The notes under the pieces are model-generated. The model was not told where the DNA came from. It did not search any database and was given only the letters and a program-made list of their open reading frames with translations. Shown here piece by piece: positions 32,894 through 42,099 of a stretch of DNA of 64,000 nucleotides. Position 1 is the stretch's first letter. The number at the start of each line of letters is the position of its first letter. The DNA is from Rhizobium sp. AC27/96 (GTDB lineage: Bacteria > Pseudomonadota > Alphaproteobacteria > Rhizobiales > Rhizobiaceae): assembly GCF_001692325.1 (NCBI RefSeq), contig NZ_LXKN01000046.1, forward strand, positions 1 to 64,000. The letters run 5' to 3'. The position numbers were made by a program, and so were the translations under genes.

Positions 32894-33508
32894 TTACTCC
32901 AATACGGCCACTATGGTTGCAACGATCAGCAGGATCGCCAGCGAGATGTTGACGATCCTGGAAACCGTCGGATGCTGCAGGAAGCGTGAGAGGGAAGCGC
33001 CGACCAGAAGCCAGATCATATGAATGAAGATGATCATCGCCGTCAGCAGCGCGATCTTGACGGTGGCATCCAGCAGCCGCCGATCCTGGAACAGGCTGAC
33101 GCCGGCAAAGACCGCGGCGATTGCCAGATAGGCCTTGGGATTGGCGACGGCCAGTAGGAAGCCGCCGGAAAAAGCCGGCGCTGCGGCCGTATCGTCGCTG
33201 CGCGAGAGTGGCGGCGCCGTGGCGATCTTGAAAGCCAGATAGAGGATATAGACGGCCGAAACCACCGTCAGCACCAGGGCGCCGTGCGGAACGGACAGCA
33301 ACACCGCCACGACGCCCACCGCGACCGCCAACAATACCATGACGGTGCCAACGATGAGGCCGGAGACATAACCGAGCGATCGCCGGAAGCCATAGGCCAC
33401 GCCCATCGCCGTCGCGCTGATCGTCGACGGACCGGGGCTTCCCATGATCACCAGGGATGCCAGCAATAGGGTCAGGACAGAATAATAGAGACCATTCTCT
33501 GCGAACAT
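32894..33508 (-). CDS. LysE family translocator
   Basis: The 204-residue inner-membrane protein has about six transmembrane helices and the LysE/RhtB N-terminal signature G-S-P-G-P-S-T. Such proteins export amino acids or homoserine lactone-like compounds. I chose the ATG at 33508 because GGAG lies seven bases upstream; the ATG at 33514 is too close. The in-frame region further upstream is not membrane-like. Confidence 0.87.
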   Translation of the reverse strand: MFAENGLYYSVLTLLLASLVIMGSPGPSTISATAMGVAYGFRRSLGYVSGLIVGTVMVLLAVAVGVVAVLLSVPHGALVLTVVSAVYILYLAFKIATAPPLSRSDDTAAAPAFSGGFLLAVANPKAYLAIAAVFAGVSLFQDRRLLDATVKIALLTAMIIFIHMIWLLVGASLSRFLQHPTVSRIVNISLAILLIVATIVAVLE

Positions 33509-33752
33509 CGACATGCTCCGCCAATTGTCAGTCGAAGCGAGATTATCCGGAGCAGGATTCGGGCGTCTTGAACGCTTGTGCAAATAAGCTGCATAATGAC
33601 GCCAATGCAGTGGCCTTCCGGACACAAAATCCTATTTTTTTGAACGACCCTTGAAAGAAATTCACTTGCACCGTACCTCATTCCGCGTCAATCACCCTTC
33701 CTATTGGCCTGCGGCTGGCGCGGGTTCTCTTTCCGAGATCTAAGGTACTACC

Positions 33753-35126
33753 ATGGCGCGCGACACCACCGACCAGACTCCGCTCTCCTCGGTCTCGGAA
33801 ATGACGGCCTATCTGGCAGCCGGCAGCAGGCCCAAGGACCAGTTCCGCATCGGCACGGAACACGAGAAGTTCGTGTTCTTCCGCGCTGACAACAGCCCAG
33901 TGCCTTATGACGGCGATGCGAGCATTTCCGCACTTCTGAAGGGCCTGCAGGCAAAGAGCGGCTGGGATCCGATCCTGGACCGCGGCAACATAATCGGGCT
34001 CGCCGAACCCACCGGCATGGGCGCGATCTCGATCGAGCCGGGCGGTCAGTTCGAACTGTCGGGCGCGCCGCTCGAAACCATTCACGAGACTTGCAAGGAA
34101 TCCAACAACCACCTCGCAACGCTGCGCGGCATCGCCGAGCCGATGGGCATTGGCTTCCTGGGCGTTGGCGGCAGCCCGAAATGGACGCTGGCCGAGACGC
34201 CGCGCATGCCGAAATCGCGTTACGAGATCATGACCCGCTACATGCCGAAGGTCGGCACCCAGGGTCTCGACATGATGTACCGCACCTGCACGATCCAGGT
34301 TAACCTCGACTTTTCGTCGGAAGACGACATGCGCCGCAAGATGCGCGTATCGATGAAGCTGCAGTCGCTGGCGACTGCGCTCTTTGCCTCCTCTCCTTTC
34401 ACCGAAAGCAAGCCGAACGGGCTTTCCTCCTGGCGCGGCGAGATCTGGAAGGACACCGACAACCGCCGTGGCGGCCTGCTCGACTTCACCTTCCGCGACG
34501 ACTTCGGCTTTGAAGACTATGTAAAGTGGGCGCTCGACGTTCCCATGTATTTCGTCGTTCGCGATGGTCGCTACCACGACTGTACGCATGTCACCTTCCG
34601 TCAGTTCATGGATGGCGCGCTGAAGGGCGAAATCGCCGATTGGGAACCGACGATGGGTGATTGGACGAACCATCTCTCGACCCTCTTCCCCGACGTGCGT
34701 CTCAAGCGCTTTCTGGAAATGCGCGGCGCCGACGGCGGTCCGTGGCGGCGCATTTGCGCCTTGCCGGCCTTCTGGGTCGGCCTGCTCTATGATGATGCGG
34801 CACTGACGGCCGCGGACGAACTGACTCGGGACTGGAACTTCCAAGAGGTCGACGCACTGCGTGCCGTCGTGCCGGCACAGGGTCTGAAGGCCACGATCAA
34901 GGGGCACAGCCTGCTTGATGTGGCGCGCGAAGTGGTCGGCATTTCCCGTCTCGGCTTGAAGAACCGCAATCGCCTGAACGGCGACGGGCAGGACGAAACC
35001 GTCTTCCTCGCGCCGCTCGACGAAGTGCTTGCCAAGAAGGGCACGCTCGCCGACGATCTGCTGATGCTCTACAACGGCCGCTGGAACCAGTCGGTCGAGC
35101 CGATCTTCGAGGAATATCAGTACTGA
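33753..35126 (+). CDS. gshA: Glutamate-cysteine ligase
   Basis: The 457-residue enzyme joins glutamate and cysteine with ATP, the first step of glutathione synthesis. It is of the plant/alphaproteobacterial type: G-T-E-H-E-K-F near residue 36, the S-I-E-P-G-G-Q-F-E-L-S-G-A-P-L motif (near 92-106) and Y-M-P-K-V-G-T-Q-G-L-D-M-M-Y-R-T-C-T-I-Q, which includes the redox-relevant cysteine region. Monocistronic, with a hairpin after it. Glutathione is important for rhizobial stress tolerance and symbiosis. Confidence 0.94.
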   Translation: MARDTTDQTPLSSVSEMTAYLAAGSRPKDQFRIGTEHEKFVFFRADNSPVPYDGDASISALLKGLQAKSGWDPILDRGNIIGLAEPTGMGAISIEPGGQFELSGAPLETIHETCKESNNHLATLRGIAEPMGIGFLGVGGSPKWTLAETPRMPKSRYEIMTRYMPKVGTQGLDMMYRTCTIQVNLDFSSEDDMRRKMRVSMKLQSLATALFASSPFTESKPNGLSSWRGEIWKDTDNRRGGLLDFTFRDDFGFEDYVKWALDVPMYFVVRDGRYHDCTHVTFRQFMDGALKGEIADWEPTMGDWTNHLSTLFPDVRLKRFLEMRGADGGPWRRICALPAFWVGLLYDDAALTAADELTRDWNFQEVDALRAVVPAQGLKATIKGHSLLDVAREVVGISRLGLKNRNRLNGDGQDETVFLAPLDEVLAKKGTLADDLLMLYNGRWNQSVEPIFEEYQY

Positions 35127-35135
35127 TAGCGGATT

Positions 35136-35173
35136 TTTCTGCCCTTATTGCCTCGATGGCATGACGGCAGAAA
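35136..35173 (+). terminator. Hairpin after gshA
   Basis: TTTCTGCC (35136-35143) and GGCAGAAA (35166-35173) form a perfect 8-bp stem around a 22-base loop, ten bases after the gshA stop. No T tract follows, so termination is only probable. Confidence 0.4.
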
Positions 35174-35263
35174 CCGGTATGCGCTCTCTTTTTTCCCGCT
35201 ATACTACCGGAATCAAGCGCCGCATGATTCCGAAGCGGCCTCATTGTGGGGAAAGGGACTTCG

Positions 35264-36133
35264 ATGCTGCCACTCTTCGACATGATGATGCAGGCACAGA
35301 ACGGCGCCGCCACCGAGGCCATGGCCAAGCAGTTCAATCTCGCGCAGGAACAGGCGACCAAGGCGATGGCGGCTCTGATGCCGGCCTTTTCCTCGGGCTT
35401 CAAGCGCAGCGCGACCGACCCCTATAACTTCATGGGCGTGATGCAGGACATCACGTCAGGCAGCTACGCCAAATATTTCGAGGACATGAACAAGGCCTTC
35501 ACGCCGCAAGGCATCGCTGACGGCAATAATGTGCTGGCGCGGCTTTTCGGCTCGAAGGAGGTCTCGCGCGCGGTTGCGGCACAGGCTGCGCAGATGACTG
35601 GCATCGGCCAGGAAATCTACAAGCGCATGCTGCCCGCCATGGCCGACACGTTGATGGGCGGCCTGTTCAAGGAGACCAGTGGCCAGATGCCGCCAATGGC
35701 CAATCCTTTCCTGAACACGGCCATGGGCGAGATGATGCAAGGCTGGCTGCAGACGATCGGTTTCGCACCGAAGCAGCAGCCGACGCCGCAGGCCAGCATC
35801 TTCGACAATCCCTTCACCCAGGCGATGGAACTGATGTTCGGCGCCGATCCGGTCAAGCACGGTAAGGCAGCGCCGACCAATCCCTTCCTCGACAATCCCT
35901 TTGCCAAAGCATTTCAGGATATGATGCGGAACTTCCAGATGCCGGCCGAACCGCCGAAGGAAGAGCCCAAGGCAAAGCCTGCCGCCGGCGTCGACATGGC
36001 CGCCTATACCGACATGCTCAACGCCATGTTCGACAGCGGCCTGGAAGTGCAGAAGAACTATCAGAAGAACATGGAAGCGATCTTCGACAGCTACGCGCAG
36101 CCGGACGGCAAGCCTGCGCCGAAACAAGGCTGA
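35264..36133 (+). CDS. DUF937 domain protein
   Basis: The 289-residue protein is rich in alanine, methionine and glutamine, and mostly helical. The region L-F-G-S-K-E-V-S-R-A-V-A-A-Q-A-A-Q-M-T-G (near 95-115) is the DUF937 signature. I placed the start at 35264, after GGGAAAGGGA; an in-frame GTG at 35246 lies inside the Shine-Dalgarno region. The repeated M-A-N-P-F / D-N-P-F segments suggest a flexible C-terminal half. The family has no established biochemical function. Confidence 0.82.
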   Translation: MLPLFDMMMQAQNGAATEAMAKQFNLAQEQATKAMAALMPAFSSGFKRSATDPYNFMGVMQDITSGSYAKYFEDMNKAFTPQGIADGNNVLARLFGSKEVSRAVAAQAAQMTGIGQEIYKRMLPAMADTLMGGLFKETSGQMPPMANPFLNTAMGEMMQGWLQTIGFAPKQQPTPQASIFDNPFTQAMELMFGADPVKHGKAAPTNPFLDNPFAKAFQDMMRNFQMPAEPPKEEPKAKPAAGVDMAAYTDMLNAMFDSGLEVQKNYQKNMEAIFDSYAQPDGKPAPKQG

Positions 36134-36279
36134 GGGTGGGCGGACTCTGCTGAGAGACGACTAGGCGCCGTAAACTCAGCGGCCATTGTTCGCCAATCCG
36201 CACAGCCCGTGCGGATTGTACCCCGTTATCAGACACCGAGACTGCGCATATCTCTGCTCCATCTTGAATGGAGAGAACC

Positions 36280-37158
36280 ATGTCCAACCTCGACCAATCT
36301 GGCAGTTTTACCCTCGGCGACCTTAGCGTCAAACGGCTCGGCTATGGTGCCATGCAGCTTGCAGGCCCCGGCGTGTTCGGTCCGCCCAAGGACCATGGTG
36401 CGGCACTCGCGGTGCTGCGCGCAGCAATCGAGGCCGGTGTCGACCACATCGACACCAGCGATTTCTACGGCCCGCACGTCACCAACCAGCTGATCCGCGA
36501 AGCGCTTCATCCCTATCGCGACGATCTCGTCATCGTCACCAAGATCGGTGCACGGCGCGGTGCGGATGCCTCCTGGCTACCGGCCTTCTCCCGTGATGAG
36601 CTGACGCAGGCAGTCCACGACAATCTCAGCAATCTGGGACTGGATGTGCTCGATGTCGTCAATCTCCGCATCATGTTCAGCACCCACGGCCCCGCCGAGG
36701 GCTCGATCGAAGAACCCCTGACAGTCCTGGCGGATCTTCAGCGGCAGGGCCTCGTGCGCCATATCGGGCTCAGCAACGTCACGTCCAGCCAGATCGCCGA
36801 AGGTCGCCGCATTGCCGAGATCGTCTGCGTGCAGAACCTTTATAATCTCGCGCACCGGGCCGACGATGGGCTGATCGACGAGCTTGCCCGCGATGGCATC
36901 GCCTATGTGCCGTTCTTCCCGCTCGGTGGGTTTTCACCGCTGCAATCTTCGACGCTCTCCGATGTCGCCGCGCGCCTGAACGCAACGCCGATGCAGGTGG
37001 CGCTTGCCTGGCTGCTGCATCGAGCTCCGAACATTCTGCTGATCCCCGGCACATCGTCTGTGACACACCTTCAGCAAAACCTTGCCGTCGCCGGCCTCGT
37101 CTTGCCGAAGGATGAGATCGCAGAGCTGGATCGGATCGCAAGCGCGGGCGCCGCCTGA
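36280..37158 (+). CDS. Aldo/keto reductase family oxidoreductase
   Basis: The 292-residue TIM-barrel reductase has H-I-D-T-S-D-F-Y-G-P with catalytic Asp/Tyr near residue 52, V-I-V-T-K-I-G with the active-site lysine near 84, and V-N-L-R-I-M in place of the usual histidine-bearing strand. That last change may alter substrate handling. It resembles the YajO/pyridoxal-reductase-like group. The ATG at 36280 has GGAGAGA upstream; the ATG at 36268 is inside it. The substrate is unknown. Confidence 0.85.
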   Translation: MSNLDQSGSFTLGDLSVKRLGYGAMQLAGPGVFGPPKDHGAALAVLRAAIEAGVDHIDTSDFYGPHVTNQLIREALHPYRDDLVIVTKIGARRGADASWLPAFSRDELTQAVHDNLSNLGLDVLDVVNLRIMFSTHGPAEGSIEEPLTVLADLQRQGLVRHIGLSNVTSSQIAEGRRIAEIVCVQNLYNLAHRADDGLIDELARDGIAYVPFFPLGGFSPLQSSTLSDVAARLNATPMQVALAWLLHRAPNILLIPGTSSVTHLQQNLAVAGLVLPKDEIAELDRIASAGAA

Positions 37159-37183
37159 AGCGCGCTAATCCGATTGTGATGGA

Positions 37184-37213
37184 GCATTCCGGCTCACGGC
37201 AGAGCCGGGATGC
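37184..37213. terminator. Hairpin between convergent AKR and ABC-F genes
   Basis: GCATTCCGGCTC (37184-37195) pairs with GAGCCGGGATGC (37202-37213) over 12 bp with one G-T wobble and a six-base loop. It sits between two convergent stop codons and can serve both; neither side has a strong T tract. Confidence 0.55.
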
Positions 37214-37249
37214 GTCGTCATCAGGAGCTCGGCCGCGCGCGGCGGTCTT

Positions 37250-38854
37250 TCACTCTATAGGCCTTCCACCCTTTAGCGAAGACATCTCCAGCCGTCGCGA
37301 TATGCCGATACCTTCCAGGAAGACCTCGTCATGGCTGACGACCAGCAGCGCGCCATCATAGGCGCACAACCCCGCCTCGACGGCCGCAATCGAATCGATA
37401 TCCAAATGATTTGTGGGCTCATCGAGGATCAGCAATTCGGGCGGGGTCGTTCCGCCAAGCACGCAGGCAAGACCGGCGCGCAGCAGCTGTCCGCCACTCA
37501 GACTGGAAACGATCTGAAGCGCCGCGTCGGCCCGGAACATGAAGCGCGCCAGTGCCGCACGGCAGGCCGTTTCGTCCGCGTCCGGATTGATGGTCCGGAA
37601 ATTATCCCGGATCGAAAGCGACGGATCGAGCAGGCTGACGCGCTGATCCAGAATGGCTGAGGAGACAACCTTCACCTTTCCGCTCCAGGGCTGCAATGCG
37701 CCTGAGATCAGAGCCAGCAGCGTCGTCTTGCCAGAGCCGTTCGGTCCGGTGATCGCGACTCGCTCAGGCCCCATGATGACGAAATCAAAATCCTTGATGA
37801 TTGGCCGCGCGGGCTGATAGCCGGCGGTGACCTTTTCCATCTTCAGGACGATACGATTAGCCGGCAGTCCCGATGTCGGAAGCTTGACCGTCAGGGGCTG
37901 CAGGATCTCGATCTTTTCGCGGGCAGCCGCGGCCTCCTGCAAGGCCTGGGCGCGCCGGCGCTCGGCAAGGCGGGTATTCTCGGCGCTCGTCGTCTCGCTT
38001 CGTTCTTTCAAGCCACCGATCATGATGCGCGGTATGCCACCCTTGGCGGCCATTTTCCGACCTGCCTTGTCCCGCCGCGCCTGCCGCTCGACCGTCGCCT
38101 GCGCGCTTCTCGCAACCTCGGCGACGCGCTTTTCGGCCTCGGTGAAATCGTGTTCCGCCGCCGCCAGCTCCAACGCCTTGCGTTCGCGATATTGTGTCCA
38201 GTTGCCGCCGTAGCGTGTCGCGCCAAGCGAGGTCAGCTCAACGATGGCGTCCATGGTATCCAGCAGCTCCCTGTCATGGCTTATGACGATCGCGCCTGCC
38301 TTCCAGCCAGCAAGCAGATCGATCACCGCAAGACGGCCATCGCGGTCGAGATTGTTGGTCGGCTCGTCCAGAATGAGGAAGTCGGGATCATCGACGATGA
38401 GAGCCGCAAGGCCACAGCGTGTGCGCTGACCGCCAGACAGGGTGACAAGGCGTGTCTCTGGCGATACGCCGAGTCCGACGCGAGAAAGTGCCGAGGCTAT
38501 GCGCACCTCCAGCGTCCAGTCCGCCGAAGCGAGTTCTTCATTTGTCGCCTCGCCGGCCTCTGCACGCTTCAGCACGGCCAGCGCTTCGCTGGCCCCGAAG
38601 AGATCGGCGACGGTTTCTCCGGCCTCCACCTGAACGCTCTGGCGCAGGATACCAAGTTTGGCGTTGAAGGATACGGTTCCGGACTGCGGCTGCAGTTCGC
38701 CCGAGACAAGCTTGATCAGCGTCGTCTTGCCGACGCCATTGCGTCCGACAAGGCCGGTGCGCTCGGCGCCGAAGCTCAGATCAAGTTTGAAGAGAAGCGG
38801 CCGGCCGTCAGGCGTGGACCACGAAAGATTGGAGAGAGTGATGGATATGGGCAT
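37250..38854 (-). CDS. ABC-F family ATP-binding protein
   Basis: The 534-residue soluble protein has two ABC ATPase domains in one chain. Walker A motifs are G-R-N-G-V-G-K-T-T (near 39) and G-P-N-G-S-G-K-T-T (near 360); signature motifs are L-S-G-G-Q-R-T-R-C-G-L-A and L-S-G-G-Q-L-L-R-A-G-L-A. The basic, charged linker between them (about 220-300) is the P-site tRNA-interaction motif of ABC-F translation factors. The role is ribosome-associated, possibly stress or antibiotic protection. I chose the ATG at 38854, with GGGGAA upstream. Confidence 0.9.
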   Translation of the reverse strand: MPISITLSNLSWSTPDGRPLLFKLDLSFGAERTGLVGRNGVGKTTLIKLVSGELQPQSGTVSFNAKLGILRQSVQVEAGETVADLFGASEALAVLKRAEAGEATNEELASADWTLEVRIASALSRVGLGVSPETRLVTLSGGQRTRCGLAALIVDDPDFLILDEPTNNLDRDGRLAVIDLLAGWKAGAIVISHDRELLDTMDAIVELTSLGATRYGGNWTQYRERKALELAAAEHDFTEAEKRVAEVARSAQATVERQARRDKAGRKMAAKGGIPRIMIGGLKERSETTSAENTRLAERRRAQALQEAAAAREKIEILQPLTVKLPTSGLPANRIVLKMEKVTAGYQPARPIIKDFDFVIMGPERVAITGPNGSGKTTLLALISGALQPWSGKVKVVSSAILDQRVSLLDPSLSIRDNFRTINPDADETACRAALARFMFRADAALQIVSSLSGGQLLRAGLACVLGGTTPPELLILDEPTNHLDIDSIAAVEAGLCAYDGALLVVSHDEVFLEGIGISRRLEMSSLKGGRPIE

Positions 38855-39003
38855 GAGCAAGAATTTCCCCGATGGCAAGGCTAAGCGGCATTGCAGTCGG
38901 GTTCATTTTCATTGCGGCACACATCCTGTTGGCATTGCGAATAACGGTAAACTAGGCGACGAGCGGCTTCAGTTCAAGTCCTGCAAGTTGCAGTGCTGAT
39001 ATT

Positions 39004-39582
39004 TCAGGCGCTGGCATCGATCATATCAAGGAAACTGATGACACGCTTCCAGGTAAGATCGGCCGCCTTGGCATCATAGTCGGGCAGGCTGGCATCGGTA
39101 TAAAGATGGCCGCCACCCGGATAGGTAAAGATATCAGCCGATATCCCCGATCGATCAACCGCCTGCCGCCAAGTGGCGACTTCTTCCGCCGGCTCGAACG
39201 GGTCCGGATCGGCCAGATGAAGCTGCAGCGGCAAGCCCTTGCGGGCATTGTCGGCAATGGTGGCGATGCCATGCAGGAAAAGAATGCCGGCCGTCTTCTG
39301 TCGCTTCGGCCAAAGGCTCGCGACGACGCCGGCGCCCATCGAAAAGCCGGCCAGAACGGTGGAAGCTGGCAGGCCGGCGAGCGCCCATTCCGCCCGCTCG
39401 CAAATCGTCGGCCAACCAATCTCGTCCTTGAATTCGAAACCTTCCTCGATCGATCGAGCAATCAAGCCTTCATAGAGATCCGGTGCGAAAGCCCTGTGCC
39501 CAGCCGCCTGCACACGCTCCACCGCCTCGTTTTCGAGAGCACGCAAGCCATAGACGGAGTGGAAGAAGATCACTGTGGCCAT
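39004..39582 (-). CDS. Dienelactone hydrolase-like alpha/beta hydrolase
   Basis: The 192-residue cytoplasmic protein begins at the ATG at 39582 (GGGGAT Shine-Dalgarno). It has the alpha/beta hydrolase order: H-S-V-Y-G near residue 8, nucleophile elbow G-F-S-M-G-A-G with serine where true dienelactone hydrolases have cysteine, an acidic residue in A-D-P-D-P-F, and the histidine in P-G-G-G-H-L-Y. The substrate is unknown. Confidence 0.85.
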   Translation of the reverse strand: MATVIFFHSVYGLRALENEAVERVQAAGHRAFAPDLYEGLIARSIEEGFEFKDEIGWPTICERAEWALAGLPASTVLAGFSMGAGVVASLWPKRQKTAGILFLHGIATIADNARKGLPLQLHLADPDPFEPAEEVATWRQAVDRSGISADIFTYPGGGHLYTDASLPDYDAKAADLTWKRVISFLDMIDASA

Positions 39583-39680
39583 CGTCGAATCCCCACGTTT
39601 CGCCAGGCTAAGATAAGCCAATTGCGGCCTTAGGCAACTTGTCCGCGCATGATCCGCCGCTGGACGACATTCCTAAAAAG

Positions 39681-39717
39681 AAAAAACCCGGTGTTGGCCC
39701 TTGGGCCGAACACCGGG
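39681..39717 (-). terminator. Intrinsic terminator of the DUF1127 gene
   Basis: CCCGGTGTT (39687-39695) pairs with AACACCGGG (39709-39717), with an inner GGCC/GGCC pairing. On the minus strand the stem is followed by six T residues (AAAAAA at 39681-39686 on plus). It ends the minus-strand DUF1127 transcript. Confidence 0.85.
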
Positions 39718-39769
39718 AAAGAGGCAGGGCTTATTGGCTATCACCCTGCGGGGAAACTGTTGTCCGACA

Positions 39770-40069
39770 TCAGCCTCGGAAGCTGCTGAAGGCGGAGGGG
39801 CGCGTGCGGCGACGCGCGGAATTGGTCAGATGGCTGGACGGATCCTCGAAGAAGGTCGAGGTGGTCAGCGCTGCGTTCACATCCTGGCGGCTGAGGCCGA
39901 TGTCCCGCAGCTGGCTGTCGTTCAGCTCATTCAGATAGTGGATTTCCTGGCGATTTCGGATTGCGCGCCAGATGGAGGCCACATTGGCAAGAGCAAGCAT
40001 CATGCGCGTCGTTAGCGACGGCGCTGGCGTTGCAATGCAAAGGTCAAGGGTCCGATCTGTCGTGCGCAT
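39770..40069 (-). CDS. DUF1127 domain small protein
   Basis: The 99-residue arginine-rich protein contains the DUF1127 core W-R-A-I-R-N-R-Q-E-I-H-Y-L-N-E-L-N-D-S-Q-L-R-D-I-G-L-S (about 34-60). DUF1127 proteins are abundant in rhizobia and Brucella, often under LysR or stress control, and some affect phosphate or carbon uptake. I chose the ATG at 40069 with AAGGAC upstream; the frame extends further back without protein-like features. A LysR gene is divergent. Confidence 0.82.
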   Translation of the reverse strand: MRTTDRTLDLCIATPAPSLTTRMMLALANVASIWRAIRNRQEIHYLNELNDSQLRDIGLSRQDVNAALTTSTFFEDPSSHLTNSARRRTRPSAFSSFRG

Positions 40070-40269
40070 TTCCGTAGTCCTTTCCTTGAGGCACACGTGA
40101 GCCAAGCCCCTTTCCGGAATTCCGGAAAAGGGGCGAAGCCGGGAGGAGTTCGACTGGAGTGTCTGTTCGATTGGTATGCTGAATTGCATCCAGAAGATGC
40201 CAAAGCCCTATTGATCAGTCCAACGAATGTTTCTAATGATAACTATCAAACTCTTTTATAGGTGAGCTC

Positions 40270-41223
40270 ATGTCAGCCCCGCTTGACCTCGATCAATTGC
40301 AGACCTTTATCGCAATCGTGGATTCCGGCAGCTTCACCAAGGCCGCCGACCGGGTATTCAAGACGCAGTCTGCCGTTTCCATGCAAATGCGCCGGCTGGA
40401 AGAGCGCGTCGGCAAGCAGCTTTTCATCAAGGACGGCCGCGGCAACCGCCTGACGGCCGAAGGCGAAAAGCTGCTGAACTATGCCCGCCGCATCATCCGC
40501 CTGAACAACGAGGCGATGGCCGCCTTCGATGACAACCGCCTCGAAGGCACGTTGCGCATCGGCACGCCGGATGATTATGCCGACCGCTACATGCCGGAGA
40601 TCATCGGCCGCTTCGCCAAGACGCATCCGAATGTCGAGCTCTACATCGTCTGCGAGCCCTCCGTCGACCTTGCCGAGCGCATGCATCGCGGCGAGCTCGA
40701 TATCGCGCTCGTCACCCACAATCCGCGCGAGCGGATGTCGGATGTGGTGCGGACCGAGCCGCTCTGCTGGGTCGGCTCGGCCAACCATCCCCTGCGTGAC
40801 GATGCGCCCATCCCGCTTGCCGTCGGGCGGCGCGACTGCCAGTGGCGCCAGCTTGCCTGTTCGGCGCTTGATGCCGGCGGCCGCGACTATCAGATCCTCT
40901 TTACCAGCTGGTCCTGCACCGTCGTGGCAGCCGCCGTGTTGGCCGGCATGGCGGTTTCAGTCATGCCTGAATCGGCGCTCCGAACCGGCATGAAGGTGCT
41001 GACCCAGGCCGACGGTTTCCCGCCCCTGCCCCCGGTGCAGATCGGCATCATGAAGCGCGCCGGCCTTTCCGCATCGCTGATGAACGCCATTACCGCTCAT
41101 ATCTCGGCCTGCCTGGATAACATCACCCCGGCTGCTGTCGATGACGATCTCGATGGCGAAGTGAAGACCTATACGCGCCAATATCCGCGGCTGCGTGCCG
41201 GGCATATCCTGCCCGGCTGGTAA
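40270..41223 (+). CDS. LysR family transcriptional regulator
   Basis: The 317-residue protein has an N-terminal winged helix-turn-helix (about 5-65, with S-F-T-K-A-A-D-R-V-F-K-T-Q-S-A-V-S-M-Q-M) and a substrate domain with cysteines at 128, 166, 190, 197 and 216, more than is usual, which could allow redox sensing. It is divergent from the DUF1127 gene with a 200-bp spacer, suggesting a regulator/target pair. The effector is unknown. Shine-Dalgarno AGGTGAG. Confidence 0.88.
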   Translation: MSAPLDLDQLQTFIAIVDSGSFTKAADRVFKTQSAVSMQMRRLEERVGKQLFIKDGRGNRLTAEGEKLLNYARRIIRLNNEAMAAFDDNRLEGTLRIGTPDDYADRYMPEIIGRFAKTHPNVELYIVCEPSVDLAERMHRGELDIALVTHNPRERMSDVVRTEPLCWVGSANHPLRDDAPIPLAVGRRDCQWRQLACSALDAGGRDYQILFTSWSCTVVAAAVLAGMAVSVMPESALRTGMKVLTQADGFPPLPPVQIGIMKRAGLSASLMNAITAHISACLDNITPAAVDDDLDGEVKTYTRQYPRLRAGHILPGW

Positions 41224-41257
41224 GCCGCCACCTCGAGGTCAATCACCCTCGCCATGC

Positions 41258-41890
41258 TTATGGCGCAGGCTCAGCCAGCAGTGTGACGCGGATCACCTGT
41301 TTCCATTCGTGCAGCATCCGCCGTGCCATGTCGTCGTCGCTCATGATGGCAAAGCGCACCGACGCGCCGATCAGATGGCTGAAGAGCTGCGTGCGCGCTT
41401 TCAGGTCGATGCGGCTTTCGGCGGGCAGGAAGGATTGAATGCTCGCGAGGAATATTTCGGCGACGCGATTGCTGTGCTGGATGTTGAGCTGAAGGATATC
41501 CCTGTCTATGTCAGTCCCGAGCCAGACGCCAAGATAGGCCGGATCGCTGCGGAACTCGCTGTAGTACCAATCGATCATGCCGCAGGCGAGTTCGATGGCA
41601 TCATTGAGCGACGTCACCGTGGAAAAGGCTTCCTCGACCTTTTGCTGGATACGTCTGGAGTGCCGGTCGAGGAGAGCCCCGACGATCGCCGCCTTGTCCG
41701 GAAAATATTGATAGACCGAGCCGATCGGAATTCCCGCGACCGCGGCAAGCTCCGTCATCTTCATCGCGCTCACGCCCTTTTCGGCGATCAGCGCAGCCGC
41801 AACCGAGAGGATCGCATCGACACGTTGGATGCTGCGCTCCTGCTGTGGCCGTTTTCGGAACGTGATGCGGTCAGGCTTTTCCGGATTCAT
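41258..41890 (-). CDS. TetR family transcriptional regulator
   Basis: The 210-residue protein has a TetR helix-turn-helix near residues 20-65 (M-K-M-T-E-L-A-A-V-A-G-I-P-I-G-S-V-Y-Q-Y-F-P-D-K) and an all-helical ligand-binding C-terminal domain. TetR proteins usually repress a neighbouring transporter or enzyme gene; the nearest candidate is the dienelactone-hydrolase gene cluster at 42100-43551, on the same strand. No clear operator dyad is visible. Confidence 0.9.
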   Translation of the reverse strand: MNPEKPDRITFRKRPQQERSIQRVDAILSVAAALIAEKGVSAMKMTELAAVAGIPIGSVYQYFPDKAAIVGALLDRHSRRIQQKVEEAFSTVTSLNDAIELACGMIDWYYSEFRSDPAYLGVWLGTDIDRDILQLNIQHSNRVAEIFLASIQSFLPAESRIDLKARTQLFSHLIGASVRFAIMSDDDMARRMLHEWKQVIRVTLLAEPAP

Positions 41891-42099
41891 TCTCTTCCCG
41901 TTTCATTATCATACTGAACGGCGCTAGGCGCAGCAGACGCTATGGCACCTGACGCGTTCAATGCGCGTAAATGGGAAAAGTTCAATTTTAATCATTACTT
42001 ACGAGTAGACAGAGAACTCCGGAATTAGGGCCGGAACATAGTTTCGGCCCCGTAATCAACCACATGGCCGACACGCCGGAGATGGCAATATGTATCGTT

